Shown here piece by piece: positions 17,551 through 27,260 of a stretch of 64,000 nucleotides of DNA. Below the pieces are notes generated by a model that saw only the letters and a program-made list of their open reading frames with translations, searched no databases and was not told the origin of the DNA. The DNA lies in the NCBI RefSeq assembly GCF_023631325.1, contig NZ_JALQDG010000028.1:1-64000 (forward strand). The letters run 5' to 3'. How positions within the stretch are numbered: position 1 is the stretch's first letter; every line of letters starts with the position of its first letter. Origin of the DNA: Caballeronia sp. INDeC2 (GTDB taxonomy: Bacteria > Pseudomonadota > Gammaproteobacteria > Burkholderiales > Burkholderiaceae). A program made the position numbers and the translations under genes.

Positions 17551-19995
17551 ATGAATCAATTCGTCAAGCTTGCGATCTCCGGCATGCTTCTGAGCGCGTT
17601 CCTGGCCGGCTGCGTCGCGACGCCGGAATCGTCGGTCGAGAGCGGCCAGGCGAGTTCGACCGCGCAGAGCGCGTGGAGCGCCGAGATCCGCCGCACGCAG
17701 GACGGCATTCCACATATCCGCGCCGCCGACTGGGGCGGCCTCGGCTTCGGTTTCGGCTACGCGCAGGCGCAGGACAACTTGTGCACGCTCGCGGACGGCT
17801 TCGTCACGTATCGTGGCGAGCGCTCGGCATGGTTCGGTCCGGATGCGCGCCCGCCGTCCGCCGCGACCTTCGGCCAGCCGCGCAACATCGACGCCGATTT
17901 CTTCTTTCGTTTGATCGGCGATCAGGGGGCCGTCGAGCGTTACCGTTCGGCGCAACCGGCCGAACTGCGCAATCTGATCGACGGTTTCGCGAACGGCTAC
18001 AACCGCTATCTCGCCGATCTGAACGGGGGCAATTTCCCGAACGCGCATACGGCGTGTCGCGGCAAGCCATGGGTCGACAAGATCAGCGCCGACGACGTCT
18101 ACCTGCGCCTGATCGCGGCCAATCTCGCGGGCGGCTCGGCGCGCTTCGTGACGCCGATCGCGATGGCGCATCCGCCGAAGCCCGCCGCAACGTCCGACGC
18201 AGCGCAACCCGCGCTCGAATCATTGCGCTTTTCCATCGGCGAGAATCCGGGCATCGGCAGCAATGCGCTCGCGTTCGGCGCCCCGATCACGCGCGACAAA
18301 CGCAGCATCCTGTTCGGCAATCCGCACTGGTTCTGGCGCGGCCCGGACCGTTTCTATCAGGCGCAACTGACGATTCCCGGCCAGTTGAACGTCGCGGGCG
18401 TGTCGTTTCTCGGCGTGCCGCTGATCGTGCTCGGCTTCAACGAGAACATCGCGTGGACGCATACGGTGTCGAGCGCGCGGCGCTTCGGCATTTTCCAGTT
18501 GACGCTCGATCCCGCCGATCCGACGCGCTACCTCGTCGATGGCCACAGTGAAGCGATGACGCCCGTGCCGCTCACGGTGCGCTCGCGCCGCGCCGATGGC
18601 ACCTACGAATCCGTGTCGCGCACGCTGTACAGGACGCGCTACGGTCCGGTCGTCGATTTGTCGCCGATGGCGCAGGGACTCGGCTGGAGCGCGCAGCGCG
18701 CGTATGCGCTCGCCGACGTGAACATCGACAACACGCGGGCGTTTCAGAACTTTTTCGCGTGGAGCCAGGCGCGCTCGCTCGCCGACTTCATGGCGATCCA
18801 GAAGCGCTACGCCGCGATGCCGTGGGCGAACACCTTCGCGATCGGGCGCGGCGACGAGCGTGTCTGGTTCGCCGACATCGGCCCGATCCCGAACGTGCCC
18901 GACGCGCTCGGGGAGGCATGCACGACGCCGGCCGGGCGCGCGTTCGCGGGCCGCGTGCCGGGCGTGCCGTTCCTCGACGGCTCGAAGAGCGCGTGCGCAT
19001 GGCGCGTCGATGCGTCGAGCGTGCAGCCGGGCGCGCTGCCCGTCGAGCAACTGCCGAACACCGTGCGCGGTGACTATGTCGGCAACTTCAACGACAGCTA
19101 CTGGCTCACCAACGCGAATGCGCCGATGTCGGGCTATCCGCGCATCGCGGGCGCGACGGGCGTCGAGCAATCGCTGCGCACGCGTTACGGTCATCTGCTC
19201 GCCGCGCGCCTGCAACGCGAGCGCGGCGGCGTGACGCGCGAAGCGCTCGAATCGGCGGTGCTGGAGACGAATTCGATGTCCGAGCGGCTCTACCGACAGC
19301 CGCTGCTCGATGCGGTCTGCACGGTCAACGAAGCGGTCGGCCCGCTGCACGAGGCCTGCGAGGTCCTGCGCAAATGGAACGGCACAGCCGATATCGATGC
19401 GCGCGGGGCGAATCTGTGGGACGAGTTCTGGCTGCGCGCGACGCGTATCGCGCCGGAGCGTCTGTACGAGTCGGGTTTCGATCCGAAGAAGCCGCTCGCG
19501 ACGCCCGCAGGATTCAATTCCGGCAATCCCGCGGTGCTTCAGGACTTGCGCCAGGCGCTCGGCGGCGCGGCGCTCGCGCTGACGCTGAACGGCTTCGCGC
19601 TCGATTCACGGCGTGGCGACATGCTCTACACGACGCGCAATGGCGCGCGCGTGCCGCTCTACGGCGGTTGCGATGAAGCGGGCTACTTTACCGTCGTCTG
19701 CGCGCGGCGTCCGCTCGACGCGAAGGGTTATCCGATGGACATCAGCGGCCAGGGCGACAGCTACGTGCAGGTCGTCACGTTCGGCGAAAACGGCGTGGAG
19801 GCCGACACGATGCTCTCGCACGCCGAATCCGACGATCCGGCCTCGCCGCACTCGGGCGATGCAACGCGCGCGTTCGCGGCAAAGCGCTGGTCGCGCTTTC
19901 CGTTTACCGAACAGTCGATCGATTCCGACCCGGCGGTGACGCGCGTCGTCGTATCAGGAACGCGCGAAGGCGCAGCGGTCACGCCAACGCGCTAG
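17551..19995 (+). CDS. Penicillin acylase family lipoprotein (N-terminal-nucleophile amidase)
   Basis: 814 residues. The signal peptide ends in lipobox LAGC (MNQFVKLAISGMLLSAFLAGC), so the enzyme is anchored in the envelope. The alpha subunit carries AEIRRTQDGIPHIRAADWGGLGFGFGYAQAQDN; the beta subunit would start at S237 in GIGSNALAFG, the Ntn nucleophile freed by self-cleavage. Then GNPHWFWRGP and FLGVPLIVLGFNENIAWTHT, as in aculeacin and acyl-homoserine-lactone acylases. It hydrolyses an amide to release an acyl group. Substrate unknown: candidates are N-acyl homoserine lactones, lipopeptides or beta-lactams. The dipeptidase downstream would fit peptide or amide scavenging. Confidence 0.9.
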   Translation: MNQFVKLAISGMLLSAFLAGCVATPESSVESGQASSTAQSAWSAEIRRTQDGIPHIRAADWGGLGFGFGYAQAQDNLCTLADGFVTYRGERSAWFGPDARPPSAATFGQPRNIDADFFFRLIGDQGAVERYRSAQPAELRNLIDGFANGYNRYLADLNGGNFPNAHTACRGKPWVDKISADDVYLRLIAANLAGGSARFVTPIAMAHPPKPAATSDAAQPALESLRFSIGENPGIGSNALAFGAPITRDKRSILFGNPHWFWRGPDRFYQAQLTIPGQLNVAGVSFLGVPLIVLGFNENIAWTHTVSSARRFGIFQLTLDPADPTRYLVDGHSEAMTPVPLTVRSRRADGTYESVSRTLYRTRYGPVVDLSPMAQGLGWSAQRAYALADVNIDNTRAFQNFFAWSQARSLADFMAIQKRYAAMPWANTFAIGRGDERVWFADIGPIPNVPDALGEACTTPAGRAFAGRVPGVPFLDGSKSACAWRVDASSVQPGALPVEQLPNTVRGDYVGNFNDSYWLTNANAPMSGYPRIAGATGVEQSLRTRYGHLLAARLQRERGGVTREALESAVLETNSMSERLYRQPLLDAVCTVNEAVGPLHEACEVLRKWNGTADIDARGANLWDEFWLRATRIAPERLYESGFDPKKPLATPAGFNSGNPAVLQDLRQALGGAALALTLNGFALDSRRGDMLYTTRNGARVPLYGGCDEAGYFTVVCARRPLDAKGYPMDISGQGDSYVQVVTFGENGVEADTMLSHAESDDPASPHSGDATRAFAAKRWSRFPFTEQSIDSDPAVTRVVVSGTREGAAVTPTR

Positions 19996-20092
19996 AAAAA
20001 TTACGCGAGAGGTGCATGCACTGGCTGCCGCCGCCCCAGCCGTGGGCAAATCCCGTCTATGATGGGAGTTTGCCTCGAATGGGAACAGGGTC

Positions 20093-21562
<1,470 letters not shown>

Positions 21563-21589
21563 GCGTCGGGCCACAGGTCGACATTCTAG

Positions 21590-21617
21590 AAAGCCCGGTT
21601 CGTCCGGGCTTTTTTTC
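21590..21617 (+). terminator. Intrinsic terminator after the M20 peptidase
   Basis: A 9-bp stem AAAGCCCGG (21590-21598) and CCGGGCTTT (21604-21612) with a 5-base loop and a run of seven T. A textbook Rho-independent terminator 28 bases after the stop. Confidence 0.92.
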
Positions 21618-21644
21618 GCCCGTTTTCAGCGATTTTGTAAAACA

Positions 21645-21661
21645 AACTGGTAAGGCCAGTT
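21645..21661. promoter_or_regulatory. FadR-like palindrome upstream of the dehydrogenase gene
   Basis: AACTGGTAAGGCCAGTT is a 17-bp palindrome with 6-bp perfect arms (AACTGG/CCAGTT), 80 bases before the dehydrogenase ATG. Its left arm matches FadR/PdhR-type GntR sites (AACTGGTCnGACC...). It lies beyond the upstream terminator, so it is not part of that hairpin. A GntR-FCD protein is the likely ligand; which one is unknown. Confidence 0.5.
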
Positions 21662-21741
21662 GATCGTCTGTAAAGTGATAGGCCCGCGCGCGCCGCGAGA
21701 TTCGGACGCGCGAGCCATCAACTACGGAGACGAGTGCCGCA

Positions 21742-22851
21742 ATGAATGCATCCCCCACGTCCACCCCTTCCGCCACCGAACAGCGCATCGCCGCCGACAC
21801 GCTGCACGCCTATGTCCGCGCCATCTGGGAATCGGCCGGCAGCGCGCCGCGCGAGGCGGAACTGGTTGCGGATCACCTCGTGATGTCGAATCTGTCGGGT
21901 CACGATTCGCACGGCGTCGGCATGATCCCGCGTTACGTCGCGTCGCTTAGCGAGGGCCAGTTGAAGCTCAACACGCACGCCGAAATCGTGCGCGATGCGG
22001 GCGCGGTTCTGACCGTCGATGGCCGCAAGGGCTTCGGGCAAGTGGTCGCCTACGAAGCGATGGAGCACGGCATCGAGCGCGCCAGGAAGCTCGGCGTGTG
22101 CGCGGTGGGCTTGCGCAATGCGCATCACGTCGGACGCATCGGCCATTGGGCGGAGCAGTGTGCGAAGGCGGGGCTCGTGTCGTTCCATTTCGTGAACGTG
22201 GCGGGCGATCCGCTCGTCGCGCCCTTCGGCGGCATCGACCGGCGTTTCGGCACGAATCCTTTCTGCGCAGCCTATCCGCGCGACGGCAAGAGTCCGCTCG
22301 TGCTCGACTTCGCGACTGCCGGCATCGCGTACGGCAAGACGCGCGTCGCGTACAACAAGGGCGTGAAGGTCGCGCCGGGCATGTTGCTCGATCACGAAGG
22401 CAAGCCGACCATCGAGCCCAAGGTGATGCACGAAGAGCCGTTCGGCTCGCTCACGGCGTTCGGACTGCACAAGGGTTCGGGCCTTGCCGCGCTGTGCGAG
22501 ATTTTCGGCGGAGCGCTCTCGGGCGGCTATACGACGCACGAAGAGACGCTGGAAAAGTCGAGCGCGATCATCAATTGCATGACCTCGGTGATCGTCGATC
22601 CGAATGCCTTCGATGCGCCCGCCGCGCAGGCCGAGGCCGAAGCGTTCCTCGAATGGATGAAGGCCTCGCCGCGCGCGTCAGGCGTCGATGCGATCTACGC
22701 GCCGGGCGAACCGGAGGAAGCGCGTCGCGCGGACCGCACGGCGAACGGTATCGCGATCGATCCGACGACGTGGAGCCAGATCCGCGACTCGGCAACGAAG
22801 TCGGGCATGCCGGAAGCAGACATCGAGAAGTTTGCGGCTGCGCTGAAGTAG
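21742..22851 (+). CDS. Ldh family oxidoreductase (malate/L-lactate-type dehydrogenase)
   Basis: 369 residues with GGAG 15 bases before ATG. Family landmarks: catalytic His in GHDSHGVGMIPRY, HHVGRIGHWAEQ, FGGIDRRFGTNPFCAAYP, and DFATAGIAYGKTRVA. These NAD(P)H-dependent enzymes are unrelated to classic Rossmann LDH and reduce or oxidise 2-oxo or 2-hydroxy acids such as malate, 2,3-diketogulonate, sulfolactate or ureidoglycolate; the exact substrate cannot be told from sequence. Monocistronic: terminators lie on both sides and a palindromic operator lies upstream. Confidence 0.9.
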   Translation: MNASPTSTPSATEQRIAADTLHAYVRAIWESAGSAPREAELVADHLVMSNLSGHDSHGVGMIPRYVASLSEGQLKLNTHAEIVRDAGAVLTVDGRKGFGQVVAYEAMEHGIERARKLGVCAVGLRNAHHVGRIGHWAEQCAKAGLVSFHFVNVAGDPLVAPFGGIDRRFGTNPFCAAYPRDGKSPLVLDFATAGIAYGKTRVAYNKGVKVAPGMLLDHEGKPTIEPKVMHEEPFGSLTAFGLHKGSGLAALCEIFGGALSGGYTTHEETLEKSSAIINCMTSVIVDPNAFDAPAAQAEAEAFLEWMKASPRASGVDAIYAPGEPEEARRADRTANGIAIDPTTWSQIRDSATKSGMPEADIEKFAAALK

Positions 22852-22869
22852 CGCCTGACGCAAGTCCCC

Positions 22870-22904
22870 GGCGCGGAAAATTGGTCAAACCAGTTTGCCG
22901 CGCC
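22870..22904. terminator. Bidirectional hairpin between convergent genes
   Basis: GGCGCGG (22870-22876) pairs with CCGCGCC (22898-22904), with inner AAA/TTT and TGGT/ACCA pairing around a CAA loop. Its A-rich left and T-rich right inner arms sit between the stop of the dehydrogenase (+) and the stop of the SDR gene (-), as expected for a shared terminator. Confidence 0.6.
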
Positions 22905-22912
22905 ATTCGCGA

Positions 22913-23809
22913 TCAGCCGGCCAGGTCCTTCTCGATCCAATCGATGACGGACGTGCGTTTCGGCTGCCAGCCGAGAATCTCCCGCGTGCGCTTGCTGCGC
23001 ACGCGGCTGTTCGAGCCGAGACCGTACGATGCCATTTCGTAGCCCCATTCTTTGATCGCTTCGTCGAGCGGCCAGTCTTCCGGGCCGCGCAGCTTGAGCG
23101 CCCGAGCCATCGCCGTAGTCATGTCGCGAAACTGCGCCTCGCCGCTTTCGACGAAGTAGAACGTGCCCGCCGGCGATTTTTCGAGCGCCAGGCGGTGAAT
23201 TTCGACGACATCGTCGATATGCACGTTCGACCAGATGTTCAGACCGCGTCCCACGTGGCGCACGATGCCGCTCTTCTTTGCCTGGCGCTCCAGCCGCGGC
23301 AACTGCACGCTCGCCGTATTCGGCACTGCGCCGTGGCCGTAGATCAGCGTGTTGCAGAGCACGGTCGAGCGCACGCCGCGTTTGGCGGCATCGAGCACGA
23401 GGTTGTCGATGGCCACGCGCGGCGCCTTGTCGGGCGTCGGCTCGGGCAGGTCGTCTTCGGTGTAGATTTTGTCCGATGCCTCGCCGCCCGACGCATCGCC
23501 GACGATGCTCGATCCGCTCGTATGCAGCATCGGCTTGTTCGTGCCTTCGAGTGCGCCGATCAGCGCCTGAACCGCGTCGCGATGATCGCTGCTCGCCGCG
23601 TTGATGACGGCATCGGCGGCGCGCGCCTCGGCGGCCAGCAAGTCTGTATCTTCCAGACTGCCGATCACCGGTTCGATATTCAGGCGCTTCAGTTCGTCGG
23701 CCTGCTCCGCGCGCCGGATGAGCCCGCGCACGCGATGACCGTCGCGCGCGAGTCCCGCCGCAATCGACCCGCCGATGAAACCGCCCGCGCCAGTGATGAA
23801 GATGTTCAT
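22913..23809 (-). CDS. NAD-dependent epimerase/dehydratase (extended SDR family)
   Basis: 298 residues from ATG 23809, preceded by GGAG; the frame extends eight codons further without support. Rossmann nucleotide site GAGGFIGG at residues 7-14 (MNIFITGAGGFIGGSIAAGL). Extended-SDR features follow, but the canonical YxxxK is unclear: TSGSSIVGD supplies the Ser region and no Tyr-x3-Lys is obvious, so activity may be atypical. WSNVHIDDVVEIHRLALEK is the usual late motif. It probably acts on a nucleotide sugar or a small carbonyl compound. It is divergent from the RidA gene. Confidence 0.82.
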   Translation of the reverse strand: MNIFITGAGGFIGGSIAAGLARDGHRVRGLIRRAEQADELKRLNIEPVIGSLEDTDLLAAEARAADAVINAASSDHRDAVQALIGALEGTNKPMLHTSGSSIVGDASGGEASDKIYTEDDLPEPTPDKAPRVAIDNLVLDAAKRGVRSTVLCNTLIYGHGAVPNTASVQLPRLERQAKKSGIVRHVGRGLNIWSNVHIDDVVEIHRLALEKSPAGTFYFVESGEAQFRDMTTAMARALKLRGPEDWPLDEAIKEWGYEMASYGLGSNSRVRSKRTREILGWQPKRTSVIDWIEKDLAG

Positions 23810-23941
23810 GTTCGTGCTCCGTTGAATGTTCAAACTACGTTGGGCACAGTATGAGCCGCTTCGACTTTCGCAAAAACGGCGATAGTCTCAAATCAAACTT
23901 GACTCGGAATCAATAATCCACCGACTTTGTCTTTATTGACC

Positions 23942-24333
23942 ATGCCACCGATCGAAACCATCAACGCGCCCGGCCTGCCGATTCCTGCGGGGCACTACAG
24001 CCACGCGACGCGCGCCGGCAATCTCGTCTGTGTGTCCGGCCAGTTGCCGATTCGTCCGGACGGCACGCATACCGGCGATCTGCCGTTCGAAGAGCAGGCC
24101 GAACAGACATTATCCAATTTGCGCACCGTGCTCGAAGCGGCGGGCGCGAGCCTCGCGGACTGCATCGAAGTGACGGTGTATTCGCCGGCGTCGACCATTG
24201 GAAGGCGTTCAACGAGATCTATGCGCGCCACTTCGGCGCGTGGAAGCCGGCGCGCGCCGTCGTGCCGGTCGGCGCGCTGCACTACGGCTATCTGCTGGAA
24301 GTCTCGGCGCGGGCCTGGATCGAACGCGGCTAG
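23942..24333 (+). pseudogene. RidA/YjgF family deaminase, frameshifted
   Basis: The first 80 codons (MPPIETINAPGLP ... ADCIEVTVY) are a normal RidA N-terminus. After the TAT codon at 24179-24181 only two bases (24182-24183) precede GCC GGC GTC GAC, which in the +1 frame continue the family sequence (AGVDHWKAFNEIYARHFG, then ARAVVPVGALHYGYLLEVSA) to a TAG at 24331. So one base is missing; the annotated single frame runs into unrelated sequence. Intact RidA hydrolyses reactive enamine/imine intermediates. Either a recent pseudogene or a sequencing error: the downstream half keeps perfect coding character, including the catalytic-site Arg (PARAVVPV). Confidence 0.88.
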
Positions 24334-24336
24334 CCG

Positions 24337-26034
24337 TTACGCGAGGTCCAGCGATTTCGTCAGATCGCCGAGCGGCGTCTGGCCGTTCGCGGCGAACGCG
24401 CGATCCCGCGCGGCCACGCCGTCGAGCGGCGGCAGGTCGTGCACGCGCGAAATGAAACGCAGGATCGAGTTGGTGTCGTACACGGTGTGATCGACGTAGC
24501 CCTGCTTCGCGAACGGCGAGATCACGAGCGCCGGAATACGCGAGCCCGGCCCCCACCGATCGCCCTTCGGCGGCGAGACGTGGTCCCACCAGCCGCCGTT
24601 TTCGTCGACGGTGACGATCACCACAGTGTTCTCCCATTGCGGCCCGCGCCGAATGTGCTCGATCACGTTCGAGATATGCCGGTCGCCCGAAGCGACATCC
24701 GCATAACCCGCGTGCATGTTGAGATTGCCTTGCGGCTTGTAGAACGTGACGGTGGGCAGGCGGCCGGCGTCGATGTCGGCGAGCAGCTTGTTCGTCGACG
24801 GATCGTCGCCCAGTCCCGCGTCGCGTAGATGCTGAGCGCGCGCGGCGGTGCCCGGTGCGTAGTTCGCGAAGTAGTTGAACGGTTGATGGTGATACTGGAA
24901 ATCCGGCACCGCGCCGGTGTCGCGATGCTCTAGCGCGTACTGCCAGGCGCCGCTGTACCACGCCCAGTCGATGTTCTTCTCTGAAAGCCGGTCACCGATG
25001 GTCGCGTAGGTTTGCGGCGGCAGCACGAGCGCGTTCGATCGCTCCGCGTAACGGGGATCGCCGCCTTGCGGAGGCGGCACGTTGCTCGGCTGATACGGCG
25101 GGAACATCGTGTTGACCGCATAGCCGTCGGCGGTCAGCGCACCGTCGCGCACGAACTTCGGCGGACCTTCGAGTGCGGATTTCGGCGAATCGGGCGCGAG
25201 CTTGAGGCGCGAGCCTGTCGGGTCGTCGCCTTCGATCACCGCAAGCAGCTTCGCCGCCGGACTGCCTTTCACATCCGGATAGAAGGGCGCTTGCGCGGAG
25301 ATCAGGAAAATATGGTTCAGCCACGAGCCGCCGAACGCCGACATGAAGAAGTTGTCGCAGAGCGTGTATTGCTGCGCGAGTCCCCACAGCTTCAGCGTGT
25401 CAGGGGAATTCTGGTAATGGCCCATCACGAGGCCGCCCGAGTCGCCCCATGCCGCGAACTGATTGTTGCGGCCAGCGTTGATCTGCATCTGATTCTGATA
25501 GAACCGGTGCACCAGATCGCGCGTGATGACGGAATTCGGAAGCGGCGCGCCGCTCGCGTCCATGATCTGGAAGGGCGCGTTGCGTAGGTTGGTGATCTGC
25601 TGCTCAGAGATCGCAAAGCGCTGGCCGCCGACTTCCTGCGCCTGCGGCACGAGCCCGCCCCAGATTTTCGGCAACGTGGGCATGGGCGTGAGGCCGTCGC
25701 GGTCGAGTTGCGTGTAATGCGATGCGGGCACGGCCGAGAGCGGATATTGCACGCCCGGATAGTTGCCATAGAGATTGGTGAAGCTGCGGTTCTCGGCGTA
25801 AATCACGACGATATGCTGAACCTTCGCCGCGAGCGTGCGGTCGAGCGCGACATCGGCTGCGGTTTTGGGCGCGGACGGCTTGTTTTCGAACAGATTGCAC
25901 CCGCCGAGCGACAGCCCTGCGAGGCCCACCCCCGCCGCAAGCAGCCGCCGCCGCGCGGGGTCCGCTGGCGCGTCGCCGGCATGCGTGTCAATGCTGGAGG
26001 GAAGCTCGTGCTGCGGATGGTCCTTCTCATTCAT
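24337..26034 (-). CDS. Acid phosphatase/phospholipase C-type phosphoesterase, Tat lipoprotein
   Basis: 565 residues from ATG 26034, with GAGGAG seven bases upstream (the open frame to 26112 is not used). The leader DPARRRLLAAGVGLAGLSLGGC combines a twin-arginine-like motif with a lipobox, suggesting folded export and lipid anchoring. Phosphoesterase family (PF04185) marks: HIVVIYAENRSFTNLYG (metal-binding Glu/Asn), GGSWLNHIFLISAQAP, and TVDENGGWWDHVSPP (Asp, Glu, His) near the C-terminus. It resembles AcpA of Francisella and Burkholderia. It releases phosphate from organic esters in the envelope. No neighbouring phosphate genes. Confidence 0.9.
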   Translation of the reverse strand: MNEKDHPQHELPSSIDTHAGDAPADPARRRLLAAGVGLAGLSLGGCNLFENKPSAPKTAADVALDRTLAAKVQHIVVIYAENRSFTNLYGNYPGVQYPLSAVPASHYTQLDRDGLTPMPTLPKIWGGLVPQAQEVGGQRFAISEQQITNLRNAPFQIMDASGAPLPNSVITRDLVHRFYQNQMQINAGRNNQFAAWGDSGGLVMGHYQNSPDTLKLWGLAQQYTLCDNFFMSAFGGSWLNHIFLISAQAPFYPDVKGSPAAKLLAVIEGDDPTGSRLKLAPDSPKSALEGPPKFVRDGALTADGYAVNTMFPPYQPSNVPPPQGGDPRYAERSNALVLPPQTYATIGDRLSEKNIDWAWYSGAWQYALEHRDTGAVPDFQYHHQPFNYFANYAPGTAARAQHLRDAGLGDDPSTNKLLADIDAGRLPTVTFYKPQGNLNMHAGYADVASGDRHISNVIEHIRRGPQWENTVVIVTVDENGGWWDHVSPPKGDRWGPGSRIPALVISPFAKQGYVDHTVYDTNSILRFISRVHDLPPLDGVAARDRAFAANGQTPLGDLTKSLDLA

Positions 26035-26288
26035 CGCCTGACTCCTCGTGAAGACGCCGCGCACGCCTAATGACGCGCCTGCATTATCGACGCCGAAAGA
26101 TGACGCGCCCATTACTCGGCGCCCCGACCTGGCCGCTTTGCTGCCCGCGGCTCAACTGAGTGGGGATGATGCCGTATCGACACGCGGTGCGAAACCCGGC
26201 CAAACGGCATAGGAGAAAAACAGGAACATCGTGCGAATCGGCCTATGTCTTTCAGCCGACTGGAAAGCGCGAACGACCGTGACTAACA

Positions 26289-27083
26289 TCAACTGAACAC
26301 GAGCTTTGCTCCGACGAGAACGAGCGTCGCGGCGAGCACGTGGCGCAGCAGCGCTTCCGGCGCCCTGGAGGACAGCATGCTGCCGATGGCAATGCCCGGA
26401 ATCGAACCCACGAGGAGCGAGGCGAGCAGTGCCCAGTCGACCGAGCCGAGCATCCAGTGGCCGGCGCCGGCAATCAGCGTGAGCGGCACCGCATGGGCCA
26501 CGTCGGAGCCGACGATGCGCACCGTCGCGAGACGCGGATACAGCAGAAGCAGTACGGTCACGCCGATCGCGCCCGCGCCCACGGAGGTGATCGAAACCAG
26601 CACGCCGAGAATCGCGCCGGTGAGCACCGTCCAGGCGGCGGTGCGCATGGGGTGCTCGGGCCGGCCATGTCCATTCTTGTACGCGAGGCGCGCAAGTTGC
26701 GGCCGGAAGATCAGCGAAATGGCGGTGATGAGGAGCGCCGTACCGAGTATCGACTGGATGAGCCGCGCGGTGCCGGGCGATGCAATGCCGTGCGAGTGCA
26801 GGAAGTACAGTGTGACGGCCGCCGCCGGGACGCTGCCCGCGGCAAGACGGCCGGTGATGCGCCAGTCGACCGAACCCTTGATGCCGTGGACGAGCGTGCC
26901 GGCGGTCTTAGTCGCGGCCGCGTAGAGCAGGTCGGTGCCCACGGCGGTCGCCGGGTGGATGCCGAACAGCAGCACGAGCAGCGGTGTCATCAAAGAGCCG
27001 CCGCCCACGCCGGTCAGGCCGACCAGAAAGCCCACCGCGAGCCCTGAGGCGGAATAAAGTAAGTCGATATGCGGAAATGACAT
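26289..27083 (-). CDS. TSUP family permease (TauE/SafE sulfite exporter-like)
   Basis: 264 residues from ATG 27083 (MSFPHIDLLYSASG); GTG 27152 would add a 23-residue polar tail and lacks support. Seven to eight membrane helices; the duplicated family signature appears as GFLVGLTGVGGGSLMTPLLVLLFG near the N-terminus and LGVLVSITSVGAGAIGVTVLLLLYP in the second half. Members export or import sulfite, sulfoacetate and related organosulfur or C2 compounds. The substrate cannot be inferred. It is divergent from the debranching-enzyme gene. Confidence 0.9.
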   Translation of the reverse strand: MSFPHIDLLYSASGLAVGFLVGLTGVGGGSLMTPLLVLLFGIHPATAVGTDLLYAAATKTAGTLVHGIKGSVDWRITGRLAAGSVPAAAVTLYFLHSHGIASPGTARLIQSILGTALLITAISLIFRPQLARLAYKNGHGRPEHPMRTAAWTVLTGAILGVLVSITSVGAGAIGVTVLLLLYPRLATVRIVGSDVAHAVPLTLIAGAGHWMLGSVDWALLASLLVGSIPGIAIGSMLSSRAPEALLRHVLAATLVLVGAKLVFS

Positions 27084-27260
27084 TGCGCGCGGAGAACCGG
27101 TCAGGCCTGGTAGGGTCGAAAAACCGTCGATGATAGCGGGTAAGCGACTCACTTGCTGCGTGAGAGCGGCGCTTGTCCGGGCGATCGCGGCATGCCCGGA
27201 GGTTCGAGCGCGTCCAGAGCGGCTCAGGAAAATCCTTCAGATTACTTTCAGGAAGGCGCA

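Noticed and set aside
22879..22895. AATTGGTCAAACCAGTT as a second FadR/PdhR-like operator flanking the dehydrogenase gene
   Set aside because: It matches the GntR consensus, but it forms the upper part of a longer hairpin (GGCGCGG/CCGCGCC outside it) between two convergent stops, where a terminator is expected and no promoter is needed.
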